A stretch of DNA of 58,025 bases, taken from the IMG/VR virus record IMGVR_UViG_3300031974_003279, positions 1-58,025 of that record; one strand, given 5' to 3'. The notes below the pieces were generated by a model. That model worked only from the letters and a program-made list of their open reading frames with translations, did no database searches and was not told the origin of the DNA. This DNA is from a virus. Positions 36,411 through 44,677 of the stretch are shown here, in pieces. Position 1 is the first letter of the stretch. Every line of letters starts with the position of its first letter. The translations under genes were made by a program, and so were the position numbers.

Positions 36411-38994
36411 CTTCTTGTTTGTTTAGGTTGTTAATTAAAGTTTCGATAGATTGTCCATCGCGGACATCTGTTCTAGACGTAAAGAACTCTTTACGGTACG
36501 GGCCATTGATGTACTTATATGGCTTTAGCTTAAGCATGATCAGGTCAAGATCATTCTTATTAAAGTGCATCTTGCGATCGTTATTAAAGATAAGACTTCC
36601 TGCAAGAAGTTCAAGCTGTTTTAACTTGAATATCAGATCAATATCGTGCTTGATCGCAGACTCTTCTGCAAGCCATTCAGGATGATACTTCTTGATACAC
36701 TCGACAATTATTTCACGTTTATTACTAAGGGTCTCAAATGGCTTTGAGTATCCATACTTTTTTGCGAAATAATTTTGGAAGATGTCATCCAAAGACTTTG
36801 ATGACTTAGTAACGATCAAATCATCTATATACTCTACAGAAGTTTGATCATTTATCAGTTGTCGAACAGCTAATACTTCCTTGTAAATAGGATGCTCTAT
36901 TACATAGCTGTAATAGTAGTACGTCAAGTATGCATTCTTGAATCGTTCTACTAACCGACCATTTGTACCGATAAGGTCATCGTAAGTCATGAAGCCTTCG
37001 CCAGGTGCAGCCTTATAGTTTTTGGTATCAACTTGTATCATAACCAAGTTATAAAAACCTAAGCTTTGCAGCGTACCTTCAAAAGCCCAACTATTTATAG
37101 GAACGTCTGCTTTTCTGTAGAACATTGCTATAGCACCTGTCTCTTCGCAAGCTTCTCTGAGTTTCCTGCATGAGAACCTGGTTTTCTTAGAGTCATATGT
37201 ACTTCTTGAATTGAATACAGACTGGATACGACCACTCGGTATTACAGTATTTCTAGGCTTAACATGACCCTGAAACACACCTTCGAGGAATGTATCCTTA
37301 TCAAATTTTACATCGTTGAGGTCAGGGTATTTGATCCCATAGTCATGAGCCAACAATGATGCAATATTGTAAGACGTAAGGAAAGCTCTTTTACTGAGTT
37401 TTATAGCAGTAAGAATGATCTCTTTAGCGTCTTCACACTCGACATCAAAAGACTTTTGCCACACGTCCATAAAGATGTGCTCAGGCATTACCATAGTAGC
37501 ATGATACCTATGCAAAGGATCTTTCCGAAGAGTGCTCTTACGTATCTCATCATCTGTTGAGATTTCAAGAAACATCTTCTGACTTTCTCTAAAGCGAAAA
37601 GTAGTAGTTGTGTGATAAGAATACCTGTGTTCTTTGTATGATGCCAGATTTACTAAGGTATCATTGACAGGGAAAGTCTGATTTCCTGACTCAAGTATCT
37701 GTGATACCTGACCAGTGTCTTTACTGCTGTACTGAATAAAGATACCTTTGCGATATCGGAAAGCATCTATCAAAGCTTCAGCAAAGTAAAGGTATCTGGA
37801 CTGCAGGTCTCTCAGACTTGTAGACCAATCAGAGCCTTCTATGCCAACCTGATTTCTTACACCAAATCCTGAGAGTGATGACTCAAATGGTTCATGCTTT
37901 TCAGTAATGAAATCAAGATCACCGACATAATACTTTACAAAAGTCATATCATCTATCTTCATGTTACCATCGATCTTAGACTCCGGCAATGACTTAAGCA
38001 GATACCTTTCAAAGTCCATATCAGTTTGAAGCCTGTATGGCTTCTGATCGGTTTCTCCGACAACTTTGTGGAACTCTTTCATACACTCATCAATACGATC
38101 GCGAATGATCTTCTTAGTACTGATGTTGTACTTAACACTCTCGCGAGTCAAAGTCACAGGTAACTCTCCGATCTTGAACTTAGCAGCAAGACTGAAATTA
38201 CCATTGAATGCAATTGGAGCCATGTCGATAGCTTTCCAATCGATAGGATATCGCACCTCACCAATGACCAGCTCGAGATCTGATCTCTTTGTAATGGCGT
38301 CATCGTCACGACGAAAGATGAAGTTCTTACCCTCAACGATCTTAAAGTCATTAAGCCGACCAAGGTTCATGACCTGCGAGTTATCTACCACATACAGATG
38401 TGAGAAATACTTTAGCTGGTTGTGAATACCTTTCTCGAACAGCACCAAGTCGTCGATAGATGCAATGAACATCTTGACTGTGGTACCATTGCGCTCTGAT
38501 GTAGGCATCGGATCATCCAACGGGTCGAGTACAGGAAAGCCGTCGTCACCCTTGCGGATCATGTACTGATACTCTATACCATCGTACCGAGTGGTGAGAT
38601 AGTACTCATCGACATAAGACAGCGGTGACTTTGAACCGATACCGAAGTAACCGACCAGGTCATTGGTGTCTGTCTTAGTTGACTTGAGATACTTTGTGTA
38701 CACATTCTTGATACGGTCAGGGCTCATACCTATGCCGTTGTCAACAAAGCTTACAGAGTAGCCTTCTGAAGGAGTGTAGTCGAACATAACCATGATGGGT
38801 TCTTCGACACCAGCCTCCTTGTGAGCATCCCAACTATTGGTAGCTGTCTCGCGGATGATCGATTCGATCGGGTTTGAGTACGGTGACTGCAACAAGTCGA
38901 ACAACTTGTGCTGATCAGTCTGACTGATCTCCATACGTGTTGACTCATCATCACCGATCGTTACGATGTTGAGGTCTGTTTTTATCTCTTTCAT
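36400..38994 (-). CDS. rIIA-like protein, GHKL ATPase
   Basis: 864 aa from MKEIKTDL, whose ATG overlaps the preceding stop (ATGA); a longer start at 39057 would lie inside that gene. The N-terminal ~200 residues form a GHKL (gyrase/Hsp90/MutL) ATP-binding fold: helix RETATNSWDAHKE (Glu49, Asn53), VDNGIGM (85-90) and GYFGIGSKSPLSY. The remaining ~650 residues are not recognisable but are long and helical, as in phage rIIA. It pairs with the rIIB-like product encoded next. In T4 the pair associates with membrane and is required against the Rex exclusion system; here a defence-related or replication-membrane role is inferred. Confidence 0.88.
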   Translation of the reverse strand: MKEIKTDLNIVTIGDDESTRMEISQTDQHKLFDLLQSPYSNPIESIIRETATNSWDAHKEAGVEEPIMVMFDYTPSEGYSVSFVDNGIGMSPDRIKNVYTKYLKSTKTDTNDLVGYFGIGSKSPLSYVDEYYLTTRYDGIEYQYMIRKGDDGFPVLDPLDDPMPTSERNGTTVKMFIASIDDLVLFEKGIHNQLKYFSHLYVVDNSQVMNLGRLNDFKIVEGKNFIFRRDDDAITKRSDLELVIGEVRYPIDWKAIDMAPIAFNGNFSLAAKFKIGELPVTLTRESVKYNISTKKIIRDRIDECMKEFHKVVGETDQKPYRLQTDMDFERYLLKSLPESKIDGNMKIDDMTFVKYYVGDLDFITEKHEPFESSLSGFGVRNQVGIEGSDWSTSLRDLQSRYLYFAEALIDAFRYRKGIFIQYSSKDTGQVSQILESGNQTFPVNDTLVNLASYKEHRYSYHTTTTFRFRESQKMFLEISTDDEIRKSTLRKDPLHRYHATMVMPEHIFMDVWQKSFDVECEDAKEIILTAIKLSKRAFLTSYNIASLLAHDYGIKYPDLNDVKFDKDTFLEGVFQGHVKPRNTVIPSGRIQSVFNSRSTYDSKKTRFSCRKLREACEETGAIAMFYRKADVPINSWAFEGTLQSLGFYNLVMIQVDTKNYKAAPGEGFMTYDDLIGTNGRLVERFKNAYLTYYYYSYVIEHPIYKEVLAVRQLINDQTSVEYIDDLIVTKSSKSLDDIFQNYFAKKYGYSKPFETLSNKREIIVECIKKYHPEWLAEESAIKHDIDLIFKLKQLELLAGSLIFNNDRKMHFNKNDLDLIMLKLKPYKYINGPYRKEFFTSRTDVRDGQSIETLINNLNKQEDVD

Positions 38995-39464
38995 TCTAAG
39001 ACAATTAAGGATTTGATTTGGCCTTTGAAAGTCATTGGTACGACTTGCATAGTGCATGCATCATCGACGCTATCAGAAGCACTGATCAATACCTCTGACA
39101 TTATTTGATGACTGATTGCTCGCGTCTTATAGATACGAGATCGAAAGTCACTTTTGATCATAGCATCAGTTGCATTGTAGATAAGCAGTGCTTTACTAAA
39201 TGATCGACGAGCTTCGATCAGACTTTCGTCTTCATCATTTACGTATTTGTTTGTTAGTGTACCAGTAAATGAATTTGACAGCAGTGTTGGTATCAACTGC
39301 AGACTGAAAGAAATGAAGGCTTTGTCTTCTTTACCAAGCTCCAGAAAGTCATATGCTTTCTGACTCAATTTGATTTTATCACCGTTTACTGACAGTGAAT
39401 AATCGCCGGCATCATTCTCGGGCTTGGTTGCCGAGGTCTTGCCGACTCCGTAGGATAACTCCAT
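38991..39464 (-). CDS. Hypothetical protein with MELSYG N-terminus, 157 aa
   Basis: Not recognised. It begins inside the 3' end of the primase gene (53-nt overlap) and ends in the rIIA start (ATGA). After MELSYGVGKTS comes KIKLSQKAYDFLELGKEDK, which resembles the RIELNKKCQELLGLK segment of the 186-aa protein at 41273-41833, also starting MELNFG. The C-terminal half is helical with many Ser/Ala. It may be a small DNA-replication accessory protein. Confidence 0.7.
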   Translation of the reverse strand: MELSYGVGKTSATKPENDAGDYSLSVNGDKIKLSQKAYDFLELGKEDKAFISFSLQLIPTLLSNSFTGTLTNKYVNDEDESLIEARRSFSKALLIYNATDAMIKSDFRSRIYKTRAISHQIMSEVLISASDSVDDACTMQVVPMTFKGQIKSLIVLE

Positions 39465-40443
39465 GTGCGTTTAAGGATTTAATTAAGGTTCTGGTTTCGC
39501 CATACCAACAGAATGAAGACGGATCCTTGATCCTGTCATCGTCCATCCTTGGCAGTATGATTTGTTTGTAGCCTCGTTGGCTTGATAGTTCTGCAGACGC
39601 CTCAACACCGCTGGTGTCTGTGTCGAACAGAATAAAGATCTCGTCAAATCGTTTCTCGAAGTCATCTAGTTTACTGGCCGGGAACGGTGCGGTCTCGCTG
39701 TTAGGTGCGACACCTGGTATACCGGTCCAGCTTTCTACACAGAGACTGTCTTTGAGACTTGACTGGAGTATGAGTTGACCACCTTTCTCAGGCAATCGGG
39801 ATTCGTTCTGCAACCAATCGTTATTGGTTGAGCTACGCCATTTGTATTTCTTACTTGCAAATGGTTGGTAGAATTTGACATGAGGCCCATGGGTGTGCCA
39901 TATGTATGCAAACTTGTGCGTTGGAAACGCTTTACCTGCTACATACAGTTTACCGGCTGATTGAATACCAGCCTCTGACACAAGTCCAAGGTTACAACCA
40001 GATCTTAGCCAGTACCAACTGTCTTCATTTGTCCAGCCACGTAGTGTGTACTGCAAATGAATCTGTAGTGACGGCTCAGCTACAGGTTTCTCTCTCTCCA
40101 TCATAACGATGTGAGATTTATTATCTGTAACGTTCTGTGAACCAGCACCAAGGTTCAGGCAAAAATCTCTGTTGATTCTCGCAAGTGCGTTTGGGAAATT
40201 CTCGTTGTGCAAGTACATCACGAGATCGAAACAGTCACCGGATACAGATCGACTACCATAGTCTTTGAAATAGATACTACCATCCTGCCGGACAATGGTC
40301 CAGAACGATGGGTTCTTCTCGCCAAAGGGCGATATTATGGTTACGTTAGGTCGAAAGTCTGTTACATAGCGACGGAATATCTCGAGCGGACTAATGCGTT
40401 TGAGAATGTTTTCTTTGCTTAACTCGTAGTAGGTTCCATACAT
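39412..40443 (-). CDS. TOPRIM DNA primase (DnaG-like)
   Basis: 343 aa. The C-terminal TOPRIM part shows ILQSSLKDSLCVES, then FDEIFILFDTDTSGVEAS (metal-binding Asp near residue 271) and KDPSSF, matching the primase order (SlkD, DxD, KDP). The N-terminus resembles a CHC2 zinc-binding domain in layout (SPFGEKNPSF ... IYFKDYGSRSVSGDCFDLV), but the Cys and His ligands are replaced, leaving one Cys. It would make RNA primers for the phage fork with the DnaB-type helicase and PolB encoded upstream. Starts ~16 nt after a terminator hairpin. Confidence 0.85.
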   Translation of the reverse strand: MYGTYYELSKENILKRISPLEIFRRYVTDFRPNVTIISPFGEKNPSFWTIVRQDGSIYFKDYGSRSVSGDCFDLVMYLHNENFPNALARINRDFCLNLGAGSQNVTDNKSHIVMMEREKPVAEPSLQIHLQYTLRGWTNEDSWYWLRSGCNLGLVSEAGIQSAGKLYVAGKAFPTHKFAYIWHTHGPHVKFYQPFASKKYKWRSSTNNDWLQNESRLPEKGGQLILQSSLKDSLCVESWTGIPGVAPNSETAPFPASKLDDFEKRFDEIFILFDTDTSGVEASAELSSQRGYKQIILPRMDDDRIKDPSSFCWYGETRTLIKSLNAHGVILRSRQDLGNQARE

Positions 40444-40458
40444 GATAATAGATTAGAC

Positions 40459-40484
40459 AAAAAAGCCCCGAATTAACGGGGCTT
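40459..40484 (-). terminator. Intrinsic terminator after the Pro/Ala-tailed protein gene
   Basis: Stem GCCCCG / CGGGGC with AATTAA loop (+ strand), then six T on the - strand. It is 20 nt past the upstream stop and 16 nt before the primase start. Confidence 0.85.
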
Positions 40485-40503
40485 AGTTAAACCGACTGCT
40501 TTG

Positions 40504-41259
40504 TTAAGCAGTTGGCGGGGTTGGGGGTGCCGGTGCAGAGGGCACTGCAGGCGGCGGTGGAGCGGCTGATGCTCCGGGTGCAGCAGGTGCGGGCGGCGCA
40601 GGGGCAGGCCCGCTAGAACCAGCTGCGGTATTGCTTTGGCCGACATTTGCAACCATTCGCAATTTGTTTTCATCCAACCGACTTGCCTCACGAGCAATGG
40701 TCATTGGTTCGATGAACAATCCATACCGAGGGATCTCCGTATAAGGACCCTCAGTCTTGTAAGTCAACGCAACACGAACAGGTACGTCCTTGTGGTCTGC
40801 CAATTTCTTGACAACCGCTTGAGCGTACTCAGCGTAGCTATTTACACCGGTAATGTAGGTCTCCTGCTCTGGAAGGAAAGCACCCATAACGTGCTTGATC
40901 CGAGAGTTGAACTCATTAAAGGCATTCTGTACAGCTACATCGGGAGGCATGACCTCGCCTTTGTTGACAGTGACTGCTTTACCGTCAGCCATAGTCACGG
41001 TGCGCTTGTACCGCAGTGGTGCGGTGTTGCGCATCTTGACTTGCTCAGGGTTCACAGGCCAGAGAACCTCACGATTCTCACTGCTCACTGTGGCATTGCC
41101 AGCTTGCACAGTCTTACGAATATACAGCATTAGCAAGGAATCTTTGTCCTCGCTAAGCTTTTCGAAAACTGCTTCAACTGTGCAGTTGTCATGTACACCG
41201 GCTTTGAACTGCTCAGTGGATTTACCCGCGTCTTGGGTATTCTGGTTTATACCATACAT
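40504..41259 (-). CDS. Replication-cluster protein with Pro/Ala-rich disordered tail
   Basis: 251 aa. Residues 1-200 look like a compact mixed alpha/beta domain (VHDNCTVEAVFEKLSEDKDSLLMLYIR ... VPVRVALTYK), and the last ~45 residues are almost only Pro, Ala, Ser and Gly. A folded domain followed by a low-complexity tail is common for phage single-stranded-DNA-binding or annealing proteins, and the gene lies between helicase/ATPase and primase genes, but no OB-fold motif is certain. The tail DNA is locally GC-rich (40504-40625) compared with its AT-richer surroundings. Confidence 0.7.
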   Translation of the reverse strand: MYGINQNTQDAGKSTEQFKAGVHDNCTVEAVFEKLSEDKDSLLMLYIRKTVQAGNATVSSENREVLWPVNPEQVKMRNTAPLRYKRTVTMADGKAVTVNKGEVMPPDVAVQNAFNEFNSRIKHVMGAFLPEQETYITGVNSYAEYAQAVVKKLADHKDVPVRVALTYKTEGPYTEIPRYGLFIEPMTIAREASRLDENKLRMVANVGQSNTAAGSSGPAPAPPAPAAPGASAAPPPPAVPSAPAPPTPPTA

Positions 41260-41272
41260 AGATCAGATAGAT

Positions 41273-41833
41273 TTAGGGATTGATTACTGTTTCTGGCTCA
41301 GGCTCAGGCAAGATAGGCAGATCGTCTACCTCTTTCTCAGCATAAGGATCACTGCTCATAACAGGTGCATCCTCTGCTTCACGCATAACGCCTGATAGCT
41401 GCAGTACTCCGTCGAATGGAGTCTGGATGTCTGTTGAAGACAGCTCGATCTCTACAGCTTCTGTGAACTCTCCGAGGTTGAAGAAGTCTACAAGCAGCTC
41501 GTAGAACATCTTGTTGGAGATAACACCATTCTTCTTGAACTGAATAGTAGCTTTCTCATCAACTACGTCCAGTTTACCTGTGCAGTTAGCAAGGAAGATA
41601 GCTTTGATCTGACCATCTTCTTCACCACGGATAGGAAGAACGTACTCTACAACGTCCTTTGCATCCTTGGCTTTGAGACCAAGAAGCTCTTGACATTTTT
41701 TGTTCAGCTCGATACGAGCGCCTGAACGCTTTCCTTCACGTGCGTGCATTGTCATAACAGGGGTGTCCGGATACTTATCCGACTTACGCTTTACACCATA
41801 GCCACCTGTTTTGGCTCCGAAATTAAGCTCCAT
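41273..41833 (-). CDS. Hypothetical replication-cluster protein with acidic tail, 186 aa
   Basis: Not recognised. It begins MELNFGAKTGGYG and continues with a basic stretch (HAREGKRSGARIELNKK), then a mixed alpha/beta body, and ends in an acidic Pro-rich tail (EVDDLPILPEPEPETVINP). Acidic C-terminal tails are typical of single-strand-binding and replication hub proteins, which fits its place 13 nt upstream of the Pro/Ala-tailed gene. Part of it resembles the 157-aa protein at 38991-39464. Confidence 0.7.
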   Translation of the reverse strand: MELNFGAKTGGYGVKRKSDKYPDTPVMTMHAREGKRSGARIELNKKCQELLGLKAKDAKDVVEYVLPIRGEEDGQIKAIFLANCTGKLDVVDEKATIQFKKNGVISNKMFYELLVDFFNLGEFTEAVEIELSSTDIQTPFDGVLQLSGVMREAEDAPVMSSDPYAEKEVDDLPILPEPEPETVINP

Positions 41834-41853
41834 AGCTTATTTAGTTGTTTAAT

Positions 41854-41875
41854 GCCGCCCTAGCGGAAGGACGGC
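41854..41875 (-). terminator. Hairpin after the P-loop ATPase gene
   Basis: Seven-base-pair stem GCCGTCC / GGGCGGC (one G-T) on the - strand, 26 nt past the ATPase stop and 20 nt before the next ATG. The sequence that follows is AT-rich but has no clean T run, unlike most other hairpins here, so termination may be weak or the hairpin may have another role. Confidence 0.4.
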
Positions 41876-41901
41876 GAAGTTAAGAAAATACAGATATCCG
41901 C

Positions 41902-42624
41902 TTATCCGTTGAGTTCGAAGTCGTTGATCGATTCTAACAACGCTTTCATGTCGTTAGGTACAGTCTCGATGTCCTCGTCGAATACACCGGGAGGCATCTT
42001 GGCTGGAGAGTAACCGTCATTGCAGATACGAAACTTGAAGCGATCTGACTTAGCTGTCTCTGCTTTCGTAGATACCTCTGTGTATACTACGTAGCTGAAG
42101 TAAGACGGCAAGTCAACCTTCTCGTCAAGCATTCTGCCTGCGGTTATACGAATCTTACGCTGAGGTCCGACGTTGGTCTCGACAGTGTCATCGTGGAATA
42201 CGTAGATAAGCCATAGGTCGTCACGCATGTACGGAGTCTTACCAAACAATGATTGGTAGACGTCTGCTGCGAACTGCTCGAAACGCGAGTAGGCTTGCTT
42301 ACCGTTTGCTTTACCACGAAAATCACCTGACATCAGGTAGTTCGTCATGTAGTGTGAGTAATCTTCGATGATCACATACTTGATATGCGACCAGTCATTT
42401 GCTGCACCAAGCCAGGTAGGCAGAGTACCAAGATCTGGTACCATCCAAAAGTTACCGTTGGGGTTAGTGCTTTGATCGAACTTGGTATAGTTCTTCTTAG
42501 CTCCACCGAAAGACAAGTTCATCTTGTACGGTGAAATGATCACAGTCTCCTCAGGAGGTAGATTTCTGAAGGAGTAGGTTTTGCCGGAGCCAGATGCCCC
42601 GACCAAAGCAATTGAGTTTGCCAT
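41902..42624 (-). CDS. P-loop ATPase (AAA_24/Sak4-like phage nucleotide-binding protein)
   Basis: 240 aa from MANSIALVG. The frame runs further upstream into the helicase gene, but this ATG lies 10 nt after that gene's stop and just before the Walker A motif GASGSGKT (residues 9-16), so it is the likely start. A Walker B-like strand is YVIIEDYSHY. The family includes Sak4-like single-strand-annealing recombinases and other phage ATPases that act on single-stranded DNA. It sits between the DnaB-type helicase and the acidic-tailed protein, so a role in recombination-dependent replication is likely. Confidence 0.85.
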   Translation of the reverse strand: MANSIALVGASGSGKTYSFRNLPPEETVIISPYKMNLSFGGAKKNYTKFDQSTNPNGNFWMVPDLGTLPTWLGAANDWSHIKYVIIEDYSHYMTNYLMSGDFRGKANGKQAYSRFEQFAADVYQSLFGKTPYMRDDLWLIYVFHDDTVETNVGPQRKIRITAGRMLDEKVDLPSYFSYVVYTEVSTKAETAKSDRFKFRICNDGYSPAKMPPGVFDEDIETVPNDMKALLESINDFELNG

Positions 42625-42634
42625 AGATGTTGAT

Positions 42635-43774
42635 TTAGATTTCGATGGGTAATGACTTGGCAATCTGATACCAAGCGTCTTGGTTGACATCCTTTGACAG
42701 ATGCCAAAAACATTCTGTAGTACCGTCGTAGAACAGACCTGTTGTAATGTTCGACACACCGTAGCGAGACTTAAGAATACTCAACTCTCTGAACCGAGGG
42801 TTGATCTTCTTCATGTCCCAGCCGAGGCAGAAGTCTTCTTTAGCACGAGCCGGATCGAACAAGCCAAGGATGTAGTCGACGTCACGACCAACGGCTTTGT
42901 TGTCACCGAGACCAGATAGTGTAGGACGCATGAAGTTATCTTTTGCTTCCTGACTGGAACTCTGCTGTTGTACTGAGAATAAGCTTGGGCCAAACATGTT
43001 ACGGATCGTCAACAGATGTATTGACAATTGCTCCATAGCTTCACGCTTGTCCTTGTGCTTACCTTGGGATATCAATGCTTTGTGGTCAAGGATACCGATC
43101 ACATAGCCATCTTTCCATTCGTCAGTAAACTCGTAGTAGTCAAAGACTTGTTTCTCAGTAACGACAAACTCGCCTTTAGACTCGTCAAAGTCTTGACTTT
43201 CCACGGTCTTGTATACATTCTTACCGATCTCAGGATTCTGGTAGAAATCGTACAAGGTCTTGTATACACCGTAAGGAGAAACCTTGCTGGTCAATATCTC
43301 TACATGCTTGTAGAACCAATCAAAGTATTCCTCGAATGACTTAAGCAACTCCAGCTGTGTGCTGTTGATACGCTTACTCTCAAAGATGCTGAGCATTGTT
43401 TTCATACCGATACGAGGCGCAGTGAATCCAACAGATGGATCGTAGCCACCAGACGATACGAATAGATGGTGTGCAAGTATCTGCAAAGCTTTTACCTCTG
43501 CAGCCATCTCCAAAGACCAATAGAATATCTTCAGCTTTGGAGGTTTTTCGTCGTTGCGTTTGCTGTAAGCCCACTCGATGGCGTTGTGTAGCACAAGCCA
43601 GTCAGTGAACTGAGACTTACCGACACCAGAGTTAGCAGTCACAATAGTGTATGTCTGTCGCTCGATACCGGGTAGGTAGAACTGCATGTCGCCATTGAAC
43701 TGGAACGGTATGCAGTTGTGTTCTTTGGTGAGGTTGTCCTCAACACGTCGTATGGCACGTTGATATGGATTCAT
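42635..43774 (-). CDS. DnaB-like replicative helicase
   Basis: 379 aa. The RecA-like motor is evident: Walker A ANSGVGKS (residues 47-54), a motif-1a-like IFYWSLEMAAE, Walker B GILDHKALI, a switch region LFSVQQQSS, then GLGDNKAVGRDVDYILGLFD and ILKSRYGVSN near the C-terminus, as in SF4 helicases. There is no room for a full DnaB N-terminal domain, so this is a short phage form. It would unwind DNA 5' to 3' and recruit the primase. The start overlaps the upstream stop by 1 nt. Confidence 0.88.
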   Translation of the reverse strand: MNPYQRAIRRVEDNLTKEHNCIPFQFNGDMQFYLPGIERQTYTIVTANSGVGKSQFTDWLVLHNAIEWAYSKRNDEKPPKLKIFYWSLEMAAEVKALQILAHHLFVSSGGYDPSVGFTAPRIGMKTMLSIFESKRINSTQLELLKSFEEYFDWFYKHVEILTSKVSPYGVYKTLYDFYQNPEIGKNVYKTVESQDFDESKGEFVVTEKQVFDYYEFTDEWKDGYVIGILDHKALISQGKHKDKREAMEQLSIHLLTIRNMFGPSLFSVQQQSSSQEAKDNFMRPTLSGLGDNKAVGRDVDYILGLFDPARAKEDFCLGWDMKKINPRFRELSILKSRYGVSNITTGLFYDGTTECFWHLSKDVNQDAWYQIAKSLPIEI

Positions 43775-44319
43775 TACACTTGAGTTTCAAAGTCGTTACG
43801 CCTTGAACTATCGCCATTGCGGAACTCTTGTTGAACTGTGTAGACCCAACCTACAAGCATGCTGTCGTAGTCAGTACTGATACCGTCTGTCTCACGAATG
43901 AAACGCGATAGCCGCTTGATGTAACGACTATCACTAACAGAGTCCAAATACTTACGACTGGCTTCCAGTATTGTGTCACCATTTACCTCAGGGTTCTCTC
44001 TAACATACCATTCGAGAAGATTCTTGACGTGTGCTTCCGGTGACATCTTACCTGGATACTTTGCCCACATACCTACCATTACCTGAGCAATGGTTTGAAT
44101 GTCGTCGTATGCAGGAGACAATGTCGATAGACCTTTAGATGTAATATCCAAGTTATCGTCAATGTAATCTTCATCAACAAGTGTGTTGATCTTGAGAGCT
44201 TTTGCGTTTATCATACCGAGGTACTCCTCACCACCTTGCGCAATCAATGCAAGGGCTAAGAATTCATCGGCTGATAGGTTTGACTCGATGAGTTGATTTA
44301 CATCTATCCTTATAATCAT
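43774..44319 (-). CDS. Hypothetical protein coupled to the DnaB-like helicase, 181 aa
   Basis: Not recognised. It is almost wholly helical and acidic at its N-terminus (MIIRIDVNQLIESNLSADEFLALALIAQG), with a winged-helix-like start. Residues ~80-140 (KYPGKMSPEAHVKNLLEWYVRENPEV) look like a phage replication-initiator or helicase-loader domain, but no ATPase motif exists. The TAATG coupling to the helicase gene suggests the two proteins work together, perhaps as loader and helicase. Confidence 0.7.
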   Translation of the reverse strand: MIIRIDVNQLIESNLSADEFLALALIAQGGEEYLGMINAKALKINTLVDEDYIDDNLDITSKGLSTLSPAYDDIQTIAQVMVGMWAKYPGKMSPEAHVKNLLEWYVRENPEVNGDTILEASRKYLDSVSDSRYIKRLSRFIRETDGISTDYDSMLVGWVYTVQQEFRNGDSSRRNDFETQV

Positions 44320-44337
44320 AGGGTTTAAGGTTGCGGT

Positions 44338-44631
44338 TTATTGTAACACATCTAAGACTGCGATCACACGTCGGATCTCGTAATAGATGCCTGTTTGTTC
44401 TTGACTACGAGTTCGGTTTATCAAACTCTCTGTGTTAAAGTCCTTAATAAACTCCTGGATTTGCTTTGGATCTGTCCAAGTGGCTTTGATCCACTTGGCT
44501 TTCAACGTTGCCACCTGTACGTCATCTTCATCGTCTAAGATTTTGATTGCTCCGATGAGTGAGGATAGGTAAGAGCGCCAATATGTACGCCGCTCCTCCA
44601 AGGAGTAGTATTTATAAGGCCTAATGTCCAT
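44338..44631 (-). CDS. Hypothetical protein, 97 aa
   Basis: Small helical protein, basic-aromatic at the start (MDIRPYKYYSLEERRTYWRSYL), no recognised domain. It follows the SF2 helicase terminator by ~30 nt and precedes the 181-aa gene by 18 nt, so it opens the helicase transcript. Confidence 0.7.
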   Translation of the reverse strand: MDIRPYKYYSLEERRTYWRSYLSSLIGAIKILDDEDDVQVATLKAKWIKATWTDPKQIQEFIKDFNTESLINRTRSQEQTGIYYEIRRVIAVLDVLQ

Positions 44632-44652
44632 AGTGTTAGATAGTTAAGATAC

Positions 44653-44677
44653 AAAAAATACCCCAATTAAGGGGTAT
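44653..44677 (-). terminator. Intrinsic terminator at the end of the SF2 helicase gene
   Basis: Stem ATACCCC / GGGGTAT with AATTAA loop (+ strand), followed on the - strand by six T. The stem overlaps the last codons of the helicase gene. Confidence 0.85.
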
